In this document: one piece after another, positions 24,164 to 32,728 of the stretch
How the letters are laid out: each line of letters begins with the position of its first letter
How positions within the stretch are numbered: position 1 is the first letter of the stretch
Origin: SLRI01 sp036796215
GTDB taxonomy: Bacteria > Pseudomonadota > Alphaproteobacteria > Geminicoccales > Geminicoccaceae
Assembly (NCBI GenBank): GCA_036796215.1
Contig: DAIRDJ010000021.1
Location: 1-41,019 of the forward strand
Reading direction: 5' to 3'
Length of the DNA: 41,019 nucleotides
The notes under the pieces: generated by a model
What the model saw: only the letters and a program-made list of their open reading frames with translations
What the model was told of the DNA's origin: nothing
Database searches by the model: none
Position numbers and translations under genes: made by a program

Positions 24164-25495
24164 TCAGGAGCCAGTCTCGTATACGACGACCACTTCGCTC
24201 TCGCCACCCATCTCGATGGCGATCCGGGCGGGCGGCAGGCCGGCGGTCACCAGTTGCGCCGCCACCCGCCGGGCACGCTCCATCGCCAGCCCGGCGCGCT
24301 CGCCACCACCACTGACGACAACGGTTACCGGATCGCCGGTGCTGTTCAGCCGGACCGCCAGAACTCGCAGCTCTGCTCGGGCGTTATCGCCAAGCTCGAC
24401 CGCGCGCCGCTCGAAGACGAGGGAAAGTGGCAGGTACGGCTCGCTCGGCGGCGGCACAGCTGCGGCGAGCAGTTGCTCAGGCAGACGCGGCTCGCTCGGC
24501 GGCGGCGCAGCTGAGGCCAGCAGTTGCTCGGGCAGGCGCGGCTCGCTCGGCGGCAGCGCAGCTGAGGCCAGCGGCTGCTCACGCTGGAGTGCCCCGGTCG
24601 TCCTCGCCTCGGGCGACGGTTCTATCGGCTGGGTGGCGACCGCCTCTTCGACCGCATCGCCGATCGGTGCCGGGTCGAGCGTCGCTGGTGCCGGCGCTTC
24701 GGTCGGCGCGGCAGGCGCGAGTTCCACCGCGGCGGACGCACCTTCGGTTGGTACCGAGTCGCCGATCGACACGACCGGCTCGCCGACGGGCTCGGTCTTG
24801 CTCGCCTCGACCGCCGGCTTCGACGCTAGCTCCTGGTCTTCCACAGGCGTCAGAGGCTCGGCCGTCTCGGACCCGCTTGCCTGAAGCTCCGCCGTTGAAA
24901 CCTCGGCCGCTGGAGCTTCGGCCGCTGGCGGTGCGGTCTGGGGCGCGTCGCGGGGCGGCGGCGGCATCGGGCGCGCCTCGGCACTCGCCGGCGGACGCCG
25001 CTCGAGCCGCTTGAGGAAGTCGCTGAGCGAACCGTCGTCGGCATCGCGGGCGAGCGCCTCCTCGATATAGGCAGCCGCCAGATCGGCCTCGGGGTCGGCT
25101 GCGGGCGCGCTCGGTGCAACCGGTGCCGGCGGCAACGGTGGAGCCGTGTCCGGCCGGACCGCCTGGTCGAGTTCCTGCCGGACCGTGTCGCCCGCATAGC
25201 GCGCATTCGCTCGGTCGGCGACCAGTCCCTCGGCAATCTCGCGCCGCTGCTCGAGGGTATAGGTGAGTTGCGGCCTTGCGGGTACCGAGCGGAGGCTCGG
25301 ATAAGGCGTCTCGGCCACCGCCGCGTCGTCGCTAGCGGCCGGCCGTTCCGGGATGTTGGCAAGAAAATCAACACAGCCAGTCAGCAGGCCTGCCGACAGA
25401 GCCGCGCTGAGCGTGGCTACCCTGGGGATCCAGCGCCGCAAAGGGTTCGCCGGCTGGTGCACCGACTGGCGCCGGTTGGTTCGGCTGATCGACAT
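24164..25495 (-). CDS. OmpA-like domain lipoprotein with internal tandem repeats
   Basis: 443-residue predicted outer-membrane lipoprotein. A positively charged start is followed by a hydrophobic stretch and lipobox LTGC (C41). A long, low-complexity Pro/Ala/Glu/Ser-rich periplasmic linker follows, then three tandem 17-residue repeats (PPPSEPRLPEQLLASAA type). A C-terminal OmpA-like domain (LVFERRAVELGDNARAELRVLAVRL ... ERARRVAAQLVTAGLPPARI) ends the protein. The domain keeps the RARRV helix but lacks a clear Gly-His-Thr-Asp motif, so peptidoglycan binding may be altered. ATG 25495 was chosen with GGAGG upstream; an in-frame ATG 25549 adds 18 residues. It is divergent from phaC. Confidence 0.75.
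   Translation of the reverse strand: MSISRTNRRQSVHQPANPLRRWIPRVATLSAALSAGLLTGCVDFLANIPERPAASDDAAVAETPYPSLRSVPARPQLTYTLEQRREIAEGLVADRANARYAGDTVRQELDQAVRPDTAPPLPPAPVAPSAPAADPEADLAAAYIEEALARDADDGSLSDFLKRLERRPPASAEARPMPPPPRDAPQTAPPAAEAPAAEVSTAELQASGSETAEPLTPVEDQELASKPAVEASKTEPVGEPVVSIGDSVPTEGASAAVELAPAAPTEAPAPATLDPAPIGDAVEEAVATQPIEPSPEARTTGALQREQPLASAALPPSEPRLPEQLLASAAPPPSEPRLPEQLLAAAVPPPSEPYLPLSLVFERRAVELGDNARAELRVLAVRLNSTGDPVTVVVSGGGERAGLAMERARRVAAQLVTAGLPPARIAIEMGGESEVVVVYETGS
24429..24581. repeat. Three tandem 51-bp repeats inside the lipoprotein gene
   Basis: Units at 24429-24479, 24480-24530 and 24531-24581 are near-identical and each encodes 17 residues of the linker (core SEPRLPEQLLASAAP on the minus strand). 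The 51-bp period keeps the frame. The outer copies differ most, which suggests duplication followed by divergence. Copy number could vary between strains by slippage or recombination. Confidence 0.9.
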
Positions 25496-25690
25496 CGCGC
25501 GAGGGACCTCCAAAGCATGTTTTGTCGCGATTGCAGCAGTTGGCGCCATCGGGCAGTTCCGCTACACCCTAGCCTGCGATGACCCACTTGCGGTGCCGGC
25601 GGACGCTTTGCCGCGAGGGCCCACCATCGCTCGGATTGTCAAGCACGTGCCCCGAATGGGTACCTAGCGGCTAACATAGGGTATCTCCTA

Positions 25691-27502
25691 ATGGCGAAGC
25701 AACAGCAACCAGACCAGGCCACAACCGACGCAAGCGCTAGCCCCGAGGAGATCGCCCAGATCATGCGCGAGATCGCGGGGCGCAGCCGCGGCATCATCGA
25801 GGACTTCCTGCGCCGCCAGAGTACAGCAGAGGGCCACAGCGCCCTCACGACCTCGATCGGCCAGACCTTCCTCGAGCTGACCCAGCGGATGATGACCAAC
25901 CCGAATGCCATCATCGAGGCGCAGTTCGGGCTCTGGCAGGACTACATGCGGCTCTGGCAGACGACCGCACAGCGGATGTTGGGCCAGGAGCCCGAGCCGG
26001 TCATCGCCCCGGAGAAGGGCGACCGTCGCTTCCGGGATGCCGCCTGGAACGACAACGTCCTCTTCGACTTCATCAAGCAGTCCTACCTGCTCTCCTCGCG
26101 CTACGTGCTCGAGACCGCGAGCCGCGACCACGGCATGGACCGCAAGGAGCAGCAGAAGGTCGAGTTCTACACCCGCCAGTTCGTCGATGCGCTCGCACCG
26201 TCGAACTTCGTCATAACCAATCCCGAGGTGCTGCGCGCGACCCTCGACAGCCGTGGCGAGAACCTGCTGCGCGGCCTCAAGCACATGCTTGAGGACCTCG
26301 ATCGCGGCAAGGGCCGGCTGTCGATCCGGATGACCGATCTCGACGCGTTCGAGGTGGGCAGGAACATTGCCACCACCCCCGGCAAGGTCGTCTACCAGAA
26401 CGAGCTGATGCAGCTGATCCAGTACACGCCCACGACCGAGACGGTCTGCAAGCGACCCCTGATGATCGTCCCGCCCTGGATCAACAAGTTCTACATCCTC
26501 GACCTGCAGCCGAAGAACAGCTTCATCCGCTTCGCCATCGACCAGGGCTTCACCGTCTTCATCCTCTCCTGGGTGAACCCGGACGAGGAGCTCAGCCACA
26601 AGACCTTCGAGAGCTACATGCTCGAAGGTCCGCTCGCCGCACTCGATGCGATCGAGCAGGCGACCGGCGAGAAGGACGTCACCGCCATCGGCTACTGCCT
26701 CGGCGGCACGCTGCTCTCGGCCACCCTCGCCTACATGGCGGCGAAGAAGGACAACCGGATCAAGGCCGCCACGCTCTTCACCACCCTGCTCGACTTCAGC
26801 GATCCGGGTGAGCTCGGCGTGTTCATCGACGAGGAGCAGCTGGCACTCGTCGAGGAAAAGATGATGAAGCGCGGCTTCCTCGACGGGGCCGAGATGGCCG
26901 GCACCTTCAACATGCTGCGCGCCAACGACCTGATCTGGTCGTTCGTCGTCAACAACTACCTGCTCGGCAAGGAGCCGTTCCCCTTCGATCTCCTCTACTG
27001 GAACAGCGACAGCACCCGGATGCCGGCGGCGATGCACAACTTCTACCTGCGTCGCTTCTACCACGAGAATCTGCTGGTCGAACCGGGCGGCATCGAGCTC
27101 GACGGCGTGCCGATCGACCTGCGCCGTATCCGCACGCCGGTCTACTGGGTCTCGACCCGAGAGGATCACATCGCCCCCTGGACCGCGACCTACCAGTCGA
27201 CCCAGATCCTCAAGGGCCCGAAGAAGTTCGTGCTGGCGGGCTCCGGGCATATCGCCGGCGTCATCAACCCGCCGGCTTCCGCCAAATACGGCTACTGGCT
27301 CAACGACGAACTGCCGCCGAACGCCGACGACTGGCTGGCCAAGGGCGAGCATCACGAGGGCTCCTGGTGGGACGACTGGGCCGCCTGGAACGCCGCGAAA
27401 TCCGGCCCAGGCGATCGGGTGCCGGCCCGCCAGCCGGGCGACGGTGCGCTCGAGGCGATGGAGGACGCGCCCGGCAGCTACGTCACCATCAAGGCGGCCT
27501 GA
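25691..27502 (+). CDS. phaC: Class I poly(R)-hydroxyalkanoate synthase
   Basis: 603-residue PHA synthase that polymerises (R)-3-hydroxyacyl-CoA into storage granules. The lipase-like box GYCLGG holds the catalytic Cys (C336). The catalytic Asp is in STREDHIAPW and the catalytic His in GSGHIAGVINPP. The N-terminal LTQRMMTNPNAIIEAQFGLWQDYMRLW region and RRFRDAAWNDN motif are those of class I enzymes. Length is typical. ATG 25691 follows a purine-poor leader; GGTATCTCC upstream is not a strong ribosome site. No phaA, phaB, phaP, phaR or depolymerase is in the window. It is divergent from the OmpA-like gene across 195 nt. Confidence 0.96.
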   Translation: MAKQQQPDQATTDASASPEEIAQIMREIAGRSRGIIEDFLRRQSTAEGHSALTTSIGQTFLELTQRMMTNPNAIIEAQFGLWQDYMRLWQTTAQRMLGQEPEPVIAPEKGDRRFRDAAWNDNVLFDFIKQSYLLSSRYVLETASRDHGMDRKEQQKVEFYTRQFVDALAPSNFVITNPEVLRATLDSRGENLLRGLKHMLEDLDRGKGRLSIRMTDLDAFEVGRNIATTPGKVVYQNELMQLIQYTPTTETVCKRPLMIVPPWINKFYILDLQPKNSFIRFAIDQGFTVFILSWVNPDEELSHKTFESYMLEGPLAALDAIEQATGEKDVTAIGYCLGGTLLSATLAYMAAKKDNRIKAATLFTTLLDFSDPGELGVFIDEEQLALVEEKMMKRGFLDGAEMAGTFNMLRANDLIWSFVVNNYLLGKEPFPFDLLYWNSDSTRMPAAMHNFYLRRFYHENLLVEPGGIELDGVPIDLRRIRTPVYWVSTREDHIAPWTATYQSTQILKGPKKFVLAGSGHIAGVINPPASAKYGYWLNDELPPNADDWLAKGEHHEGSWWDDWAAWNAAKSGPGDRVPARQPGDGALEAMEDAPGSYVTIKAA

Positions 27503-27505
27503 AAC

Positions 27506-27529
27506 GTCCGGGGCTCAGCCGAGCCGGAC
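27506..27529. terminator. Hairpin between convergent phaC and manC-like genes
   Basis: GTCC and GGCTC pair with GAGCC and GGAC around a 4-nt loop, with a 2-nt bulge, directly after the phaC stop and overlapping the end of the manC-like gene. Position between convergent genes suggests a shared terminator. No U-tract is present. Confidence 0.35.
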
Positions 27530-28900
27530 CTCCAAGAGCCGAAGCGGTACAGTGTCGGGATTGGCGAGGCGGTGCGCCACCCCGCCCGTGGCTGGTATTG
27601 TCGTACCTGGGCAATAGCGGCGTGCTTCAGCACCGCCAACCGTGAGCGCGAGCGTGCCGCCGACCACCGTCAAGGTAACGCCGATGCAGGCTTCTTCATC
27701 CAGGTCGACGGCGGCTCCTGGATCGATCAGCCGCTCGGACACGACATAGCCCGGCCGTTCCGCGAGACGCGTGAGGATTCCCCAGGGCAACGGCTGGTGA
27801 CGGTGCCGAACAGCCTCCGACCGCGCGTCCCGCACCAACCCGGCGACCAGCGCCTTGACCGCCTCGGAATCCTCGCGCCGGGCGACCAGCACCGCATCCG
27901 CGGTCTCGACTACGGCGAGATCATCGACCCCGGCCAAGGCCACGAGCCGGCATTCGCTCCTTGCGAGGTTGCCCCGGCCCCCGACCACCCGCGCATCGCC
28001 GCTGAGCGCATTGCCTTCGGCATCCTTGCCCTCGATCTCCCAGATCGCGTGCCAGGAGCCGACATCCGACCAGCCCGGCGCACAGGGCACCACGGCCACC
28101 TGCGACGACTGCTCCATTACCGCCTTGTCGATCGGCTCGGCCGGTACCGCTGCGAAGGCCGCGGGATCGAGCAGCGAGGTGCCACCACCGATCGGCCCCA
28201 TGGCAGCCTGCACGGCGGCGAGGATTCGGGGGGCGTGTGTCCGGAGCGCGTCGAGGATCGCCGAGGCCCGCAAGAGGAACATGCCGCTGTTCCAAAAATA
28301 GCCGCCCTGCCGCAGCATGGCCTCGGCAACCTCGAGAACGGGCTTCTCGACGAAGGAGGCGGCCTCGAGCACCCCGGGTGCGCCCGCGAGCGGGGCACCG
28401 GCCTCGATATAGCCATAGCCGGTCTCCGGGCGGCTCGCCTCGATCCCGAAGGTGACGAGCCGACCCAGCCGGGCCGCAACCGCCCCGGTCACCACCGCCT
28501 GATGCAGAGCGTCGGAGTCGGCCACGAGGTGGTCGGATGGGCAAACCCACAAGAGGGAATCGCGACCCCAGACCTCGGCCACATAGAGGGCTGCGAGCGC
28601 CACGGCCGCCGCCGTGTTGCGGGCCGCAGGCTCGAGCACGAGATGTGCTGCAAAAGTCGGGGAGAGGCTGCCGAGCTGGCGCCGGACGAGGTCCGCTTGG
28701 CTCGCGGCCGCCACGGTGAGCAGTCGGCCTTCCGGTGCCATCGTCGTGATCCGCTCGGCCGTCGCCTGGAGCAGCGAGTGCTGGCCGAAAAGATCGACCA
28801 GATGCTTTGGCAGGTTGGCGCGGCTGGCCGGCCAAAGCCGGGTGCCGGAGCCGCCGGCGAGGATGACGGGCACGAGATCGGCGATCGGGGTTGAGGGCAA
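27515..28900 (-). CDS. ManC-like mannose-1-phosphate guanylyltransferase with decayed isomerase domain
   Basis: About 461 residues. The N-terminal nucleotidyltransferase is intact: VPVILAGGSGTRLWP (GGSGTRLWP at 16-24), LEPAARNTAAAVALAALY, VCPSDHLV, GYGYIEAG, FVEKP and FWNSGMFL. It should make GDP-mannose (or a similar NDP-sugar) for surface polysaccharide. The C-terminal cupin starts with LPWGIL but lacks the His-rich metal motif of type II mannose-6-phosphate isomerases (a QMHxHRxEHW-type stretch); here it reads DLDEEACIGVTLTVVGGT. It also ends at LLEVRLG without the GEDDIVR tail. The start is taken as TTG 28900 with GGAGAG upstream; no ATG lies before the GGSGTR motif except far upstream in the divergent gene. 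Confidence 0.8.
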   Translation of the reverse strand: MPSTPIADLVPVILAGGSGTRLWPASRANLPKHLVDLFGQHSLLQATAERITTMAPEGRLLTVAAASQADLVRRQLGSLSPTFAAHLVLEPAARNTAAAVALAALYVAEVWGRDSLLWVCPSDHLVADSDALHQAVVTGAVAARLGRLVTFGIEASRPETGYGYIEAGAPLAGAPGVLEAASFVEKPVLEVAEAMLRQGGYFWNSGMFLLRASAILDALRTHAPRILAAVQAAMGPIGGGTSLLDPAAFAAVPAEPIDKAVMEQSSQVAVVPCAPGWSDVGSWHAIWEIEGKDAEGNALSGDARVVGGRGNLARSECRLVALAGVDDLAVVETADAVLVARREDSEAVKALVAGLVRDARSEAVRHRHQPLPWGILTRLAERPGYVVSERLIDPGAAVDLDEEACIGVTLTVVGGTLALTVGGAEARRYCPGTTIPATGGVAHRLANPDTVPLRLLEVRLG

Positions 28901-29072
28901 ATCGGCTCTCCAAGAATGCGGCAGTAGGCACCTCTTAGCACGCGGACTGTCGGCGACCAGCCGGTGTACATGCAAGAGCGTGGCGGCTGCGCCCGCCAAT
29001 CGATACTCGTTAACTGTTCCGACATCTTTTCCGCCTACGCTGCAGCCGATCGTGGCGATGCGGGAAGATGTG

Positions 29073-30131
29073 ATGGCCGATGCAAGAGCGCTGAATGCCT
29101 GCCAGCTGGCGGAGCAGGCCCTGATGGCGATGCACTCGCGCGGCATCCCGCCGACGCCGGAGAATTTCGCCGTCTGGTACCAGCACCTGACGGGCAGCAA
29201 CCCGGCACTCGGCCGCGCCATCACGACCATCGAGCAAAGTCCCGGTGGCTTCACCGCTGAACGGTCGGCCGAGCTCCACCGGCAATACGTCGTGGCCGAG
29301 GACAGCAGCCGGCACCTCGAGCAGGTCAGCAGCCGGATCAACGGCGTCGTCGACGAAGTGAGCAAGAAGCTCGGCCTCGCCACCTCGCAGACCCGCGACT
29401 ACAGTGAACGACTGTCCTCCTTGGGCCACGGCATCAGCTCGGTCATCGACCCGGGTGAGTTCGTGGCCCTGGTCCGCGAGCTGGAGAACCAGACCGAGCT
29501 GATGCGCCAGCGCGCCAGCAAGCTCGAGGTCGAGCTCGAGCGCAACAGCCGTGAAATGAGCGAGCTCAGAGGCGATCTGGAGAATGCCCGCCGTGCCGCC
29601 ACCACGGACCCCCTGACCGGCCTCGGCAATCGCAAGCTGTTCGACGATGTCTTCGCCGAGGAAGCCGAGGAGGTGCTGGCCACGGGCGCACCCTTGTCGC
29701 TCCTCGTCATCGACATCGACCACTTCAAGAGCTTCAACGACCGGCACGGCCATCAGGTCGGCGACGCCGTGCTCAAGCTCGTCGCCGACCGGCTCAAGCG
29801 CGCGGTCAAGGGCCGCGACACGGTCGCCCGCTACGGCGGCGAGGAGTTCGTCATCCTGCTGCCGAGGACCGACGAGGCCGCCGCCGCCCAGCTTGCCGAT
29901 CAGCTGCGCGCGGAGATCGCAAAAAGCCGCCTCGTCGTGCGCAACAGTGGTCAAGACCTCGGCAAGGTGACCATCTCGATCGGTGTCGCCCAGTACCAGG
30001 CCGCCGAAACCCCGGCGGACTGCTTCAAAACTGCCGATCACGCGCTCTACAACGCCAAGCACGCCGGCCGCAACAGGGTGGTCACCGCCTCCGACGCTGC
30101 CGAGATGCCCGAGGAGCCCGTGGCCGCCTGA
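29073..30131 (+). CDS. GGDEF diguanylate cyclase
   Basis: About 352-residue enzyme making cyclic di-GMP from two GTP. The N-terminal 160 residues are helical (CQLAEQALMAMHSRGIPPTPENFAVWYQHLTG, then a predicted coiled coil to about residue 170). The GGDEF domain follows: DPLTGLGNRKLFDD, LLVIDIDHFKSFND, and the active GGEEF at residues 255-259. The upstream I-site position reads KGRD rather than RxxD, so product inhibition may be weak. No membrane segment or receiver domain is visible. ATG 29073 has GGGAAG at fair spacing; ATG 29058 is an in-frame alternative. Divergent from the manC-like gene across 172 nt. Confidence 0.92.
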   Translation: MADARALNACQLAEQALMAMHSRGIPPTPENFAVWYQHLTGSNPALGRAITTIEQSPGGFTAERSAELHRQYVVAEDSSRHLEQVSSRINGVVDEVSKKLGLATSQTRDYSERLSSLGHGISSVIDPGEFVALVRELENQTELMRQRASKLEVELERNSREMSELRGDLENARRAATTDPLTGLGNRKLFDDVFAEEAEEVLATGAPLSLLVIDIDHFKSFNDRHGHQVGDAVLKLVADRLKRAVKGRDTVARYGGEEFVILLPRTDEAAAAQLADQLRAEIAKSRLVVRNSGQDLGKVTISIGVAQYQAAETPADCFKTADHALYNAKHAGRNRVVTASDAAEMPEEPVAA

Positions 30132-30153
30132 GCGCCACCGCGGGGTGCTCGTG

Positions 30154-30825
30154 TCAGTCGACGGACATCGCCAGGATCTGCGAAATCTGGCAGAGCGGCT
30201 TGCCCGCCTCGGCGTGCCAGGCGTTTAACGCCTGCTGCAGCATGGCGCGCTCGGTCTGGCTCTTGGCCGCACCGGCCGGCACCTCCCAGTGCCGCAAGGC
30301 GCGGAGCACGTTGTCGGTCGGCACGGGCGTGTCCTTGCCCATCATCCGCAGGAAGGTCGGGGCGGAGTTGCCACCAAGCTGCTTCAGTCGCTTGGCCAGA
30401 AACGTCCAGAGCCCGGTGATGTCGGCAACCGGCCAATCGGCCACGAACCGCGCGAAGCTGCCATGCGCGGCTGCGATCTCGACCAGTGCGGCCGCGTTGT
30501 GGCGGGTGGCGAGCAGCTTGCCCATGTGCCGGATCAGGCTCTTGTTCTCGAGCATGGCCTCGAGGTCCTCGTCGGCCAGACCGGCCACGGTCGCGGGCGC
30601 GAAGCCTTGGAACGCCGCCTCGAAGGCCGGCCATTTCCGGTCCACGAGTTCGTGCTTCAAGCCCGCCTGAAAGATCCGCCGGGTCATGGTCGAAAGGTAC
30701 CGGTCGTCAGGGATGGCGGCGAGCTCGCTCACCGTTTTCGGCTTCGTCAGCCGGTTGGCAAGGGCAGTGCTGCCGTGCCGCAACAGGGCGGCCTCCTCGA
30801 TGACCTGGAAGCTCAGTGTCTGCAT
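30154..30825 (-). CDS. DNA-3-methyladenine glycosylase I-like (HhH) protein
   Basis: 223-residue HhH-type protein. The segment MTRRIFQAGLKHELVDRKWPAFEAAFQGFAPATVAGL and LENKSLIRHMGKLLATRHNAAALVEI resemble Tag, which excises 3-methyladenine from DNA. The C-terminal part TDNVLRALRHWEVP fits the glycosylase fold. Compared with classical Tag it lacks the N-terminal Cys-Trp and YHDxEWG motif and the zinc-binding Cys/His set, so it is a divergent member and activity is uncertain. ATG 30825 gives a compact protein. It converges with the diguanylate cyclase and is divergent from the esterase. Confidence 0.75.
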   Translation of the reverse strand: MQTLSFQVIEEAALLRHGSTALANRLTKPKTVSELAAIPDDRYLSTMTRRIFQAGLKHELVDRKWPAFEAAFQGFAPATVAGLADEDLEAMLENKSLIRHMGKLLATRHNAAALVEIAAAHGSFARFVADWPVADITGLWTFLAKRLKQLGGNSAPTFLRMMGKDTPVPTDNVLRALRHWEVPAGAAKSQTERAMLQQALNAWHAEAGKPLCQISQILAMSVD

Positions 30826-30849
30826 GTCACCTCGAGCGGACGAAGGGCT

Positions 30850-30877
30850 GATGGCGTGATCGTGACCTCACGCCATC
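30850..30877. promoter_or_regulatory. 9-bp perfect inverted repeat between divergent genes
   Basis: GATGGCGTG (30850-30858) and CACGCCATC (30869-30877) are perfect complements with a 10-nt spacer. The dyad lies in the 108-nt region between the Tag-like gene (start 30825) and the esterase (start 30934). A two-turn symmetrical site is what a dimeric repressor would need; a stem-loop in the leader of either transcript is also possible. Confidence 0.4.
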
Positions 30878-30933
30878 GAGGGCGACGGCGACAAGGCTTG
30901 CCCTGTCGCGCTCAACGTCGGCACTCTAGTCGC

Positions 30934-31776
30934 ATGCCAGACAGACGCCAATTCCTGCTCGCTTCGACCATGGCCGTGGCCGCATATCCGTCGCTTGCCG
31001 ACGAGGTCGCGATCGTCGAGGCTGCTTTTTGGAGCCCTACCCTCGGCCGCACCTTGCCCTATCTGACGGCTGCCGTCGGCACGCCGGGGCCGGGCGCGCC
31101 TGTGGTCTATCTGCTGCATGGGCATGGCGGCGGGGAATGGGACTGGTTCTCGGCCGGCGGTGCGCGCCTGACCGCCCAACTTCTGGTCGAGGCCGGCGCC
31201 CTGCCGGCCCTCCACCTCGTCGCACCGGGCGTCGGCAACAGCTGGTACGTCGATGGCCCTGAACCGCACGGCCCGGTGGCGACGGTGCTGCTGGACGAGT
31301 TCATGCCCATGGTCGACATCATGCTTCGGGCGGACCCGGGGCGGCGGGCGGCGATCGGTCTTTCCATGGGCGGCTTCGGCGCCCTTCATCTGGGCCTCGA
31401 GCGGCCGGCGGACTGGCGGTTCATCGGTGCCATCAGCCCTGCGATCTTCACCCCCGGCACGGTGTTCAGCGACCTGCAGCTGGGGTTCTTCTCGGGTGTC
31501 TTCGGCGATCCCTTCGCCCCTGGCCGCTACGCCGCCACCGACCCCTTCGCCCGCCTGCCGGAGCTCGCCGGGGCGAGCGCACGGCCCGCCTTCCACCTCG
31601 GCTGCGGCAAGGACGATGAGCTGGGTCTCGCCGAGGGGGCCAGCGCCTTCGCTGCCGCGCTGGCGGCCATCGGCGTGCCGGCCACCGTGCGGATCGTGCC
31701 CGGGCGGCACGACTGGGCGTTCTGGCGGGCGCAGCTGCCCGAGGCGCTGGCGGCCTTCGGCGTGGCGAGCGGCTGA
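30934..31776 (+). CDS. Esterase-family alpha/beta hydrolase, probably exported
   Basis: 280-residue esterase D-like (putative esterase family) hydrolase. The N-terminus MPDRRQFLLASTMAVAAYPSLADE looks like a Tat signal (RRQFLL, then a hydrophobic stretch and an A-x-A-like site near residue 22). The oxyanion region is LLHGHGGGEWDW. Nucleophile S144 is in IGLSMGGFGALH, Asp lies in GKDDELGL and His in PGRHDWAFW. The start at ATG 30934 follows from the signal peptide; the frame is open further upstream but that part overlaps other sequence. The substrate could be an S-acyl glutathione-like ester or a mycolyl/acetyl ester; it cannot be fixed. Confidence 0.85.
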   Translation: MPDRRQFLLASTMAVAAYPSLADEVAIVEAAFWSPTLGRTLPYLTAAVGTPGPGAPVVYLLHGHGGGEWDWFSAGGARLTAQLLVEAGALPALHLVAPGVGNSWYVDGPEPHGPVATVLLDEFMPMVDIMLRADPGRRAAIGLSMGGFGALHLGLERPADWRFIGAISPAIFTPGTVFSDLQLGFFSGVFGDPFAPGRYAATDPFARLPELAGASARPAFHLGCGKDDELGLAEGASAFAAALAAIGVPATVRIVPGRHDWAFWRAQLPEALAAFGVASG

Positions 31777-31788
31777 GGGACTGCGCCC

Positions 31789-32613
31789 CTAATCGTCCCA
31801 TTGCGGTGCCACCGCGATATCGACGACGCGGCCTGCGGGCGAGCCTAGCGCTGCGACCCGCGCCATCTCCTCGTCGGCGAGCCTGAAGTCGAAGACCTGG
31901 AGGTTGGCCTCGATCCGCGTCTCGCTCGAACTGCGCGGGATGGCGATGACCCCTTCCTGCTGGACCAGCCAGCGCAACGCCACCTGCGTTGCCGTCTTGC
32001 CGTAGGTCTTGCCGAACGCACCGAGTGTCGGGTCGTCCACCACCTTGCCGCGGGCGATCGGGCAATAGGCGGTGAGCGCCATGCCGTGCTCCTTCAGCTT
32101 GGCCAAGACCTTGGCCTGGCTGAGATAGGGGTGGTACTCGACCTGATTGGTGACGAGCGGGGCCTCCGACAGCCGCACCGCCTCGTCGATCAGTCGGGTC
32201 GTGAAGTTGCTGATCCCGATATGCCGCGTCTGCCCCGCCGCCTTCACCCCGTTCAGCGCCTCCATCGTCTCGGCGAGCGGCACGGTCTTCGACGGCCAGT
32301 GCAGGAGCAGAAGGTCGACCTCGTCGACGCCGAGGAGCCGCAGCCGTTCGTCGGCGGCCCGCCGTAAAGCGTCGCTGGCGAAATGGTCCGGCCAGATCTT
32401 GGTCGTAAGAAAGACAGCATCCCGCGGCAGCCCCGAGGCACGCAGCCCGGCCCCGACCGCAGCCTCGTTGCCGTACATCTGCGCCGTGTCCAGATGCCGG
32501 TAGCCGACGCTGAGCGCATGCTCGACCAGGGCCTGGACCCGGTCGTCCGGCAAGGCCCAGGTGCCGAAGCCAAGCGCCGGAATGCGGGCCCCGTTGGCGG
32601 TGACATTGTGCAT
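31789..32613 (-). CDS. Aldo/keto reductase
   Basis: 274-residue NADPH-dependent aldo/keto reductase, similar to 2,5-diketo-D-gluconate reductases. The catalytic tetrad is D42, Y47, K72 and H105 (LDTAQMYGNE, TTKIWPD, LLLLHWP). ISNF, NQVEYHPYL and the NADPH-binding IPRSSSETRIEAN follow. ATG 32613 is preceded by GGGGAGG at good spacing; an in-frame extension to 32703 lacks one. It converges with the esterase (12 nt between stops) and diverges from the inositol-monophosphatase-like gene. Confidence 0.93.
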   Translation of the reverse strand: MHNVTANGARIPALGFGTWALPDDRVQALVEHALSVGYRHLDTAQMYGNEAAVGAGLRASGLPRDAVFLTTKIWPDHFASDALRRAADERLRLLGVDEVDLLLLHWPSKTVPLAETMEALNGVKAAGQTRHIGISNFTTRLIDEAVRLSEAPLVTNQVEYHPYLSQAKVLAKLKEHGMALTAYCPIARGKVVDDPTLGAFGKTYGKTATQVALRWLVQQEGVIAIPRSSSETRIEANLQVFDFRLADEEMARVAALGSPAGRVVDIAVAPQWDD

Positions 32614-32728
32614 GGCTTTCCTCCCCTGGGCGCTTTCTGCGGGCGGCGATGCAACGGCACCCTCGTCCTCGTACGCCTCAGGGTCTATACCCCGGCGCAG
32701 CACCCGACCCCAACCCCGGAATCCAGAG

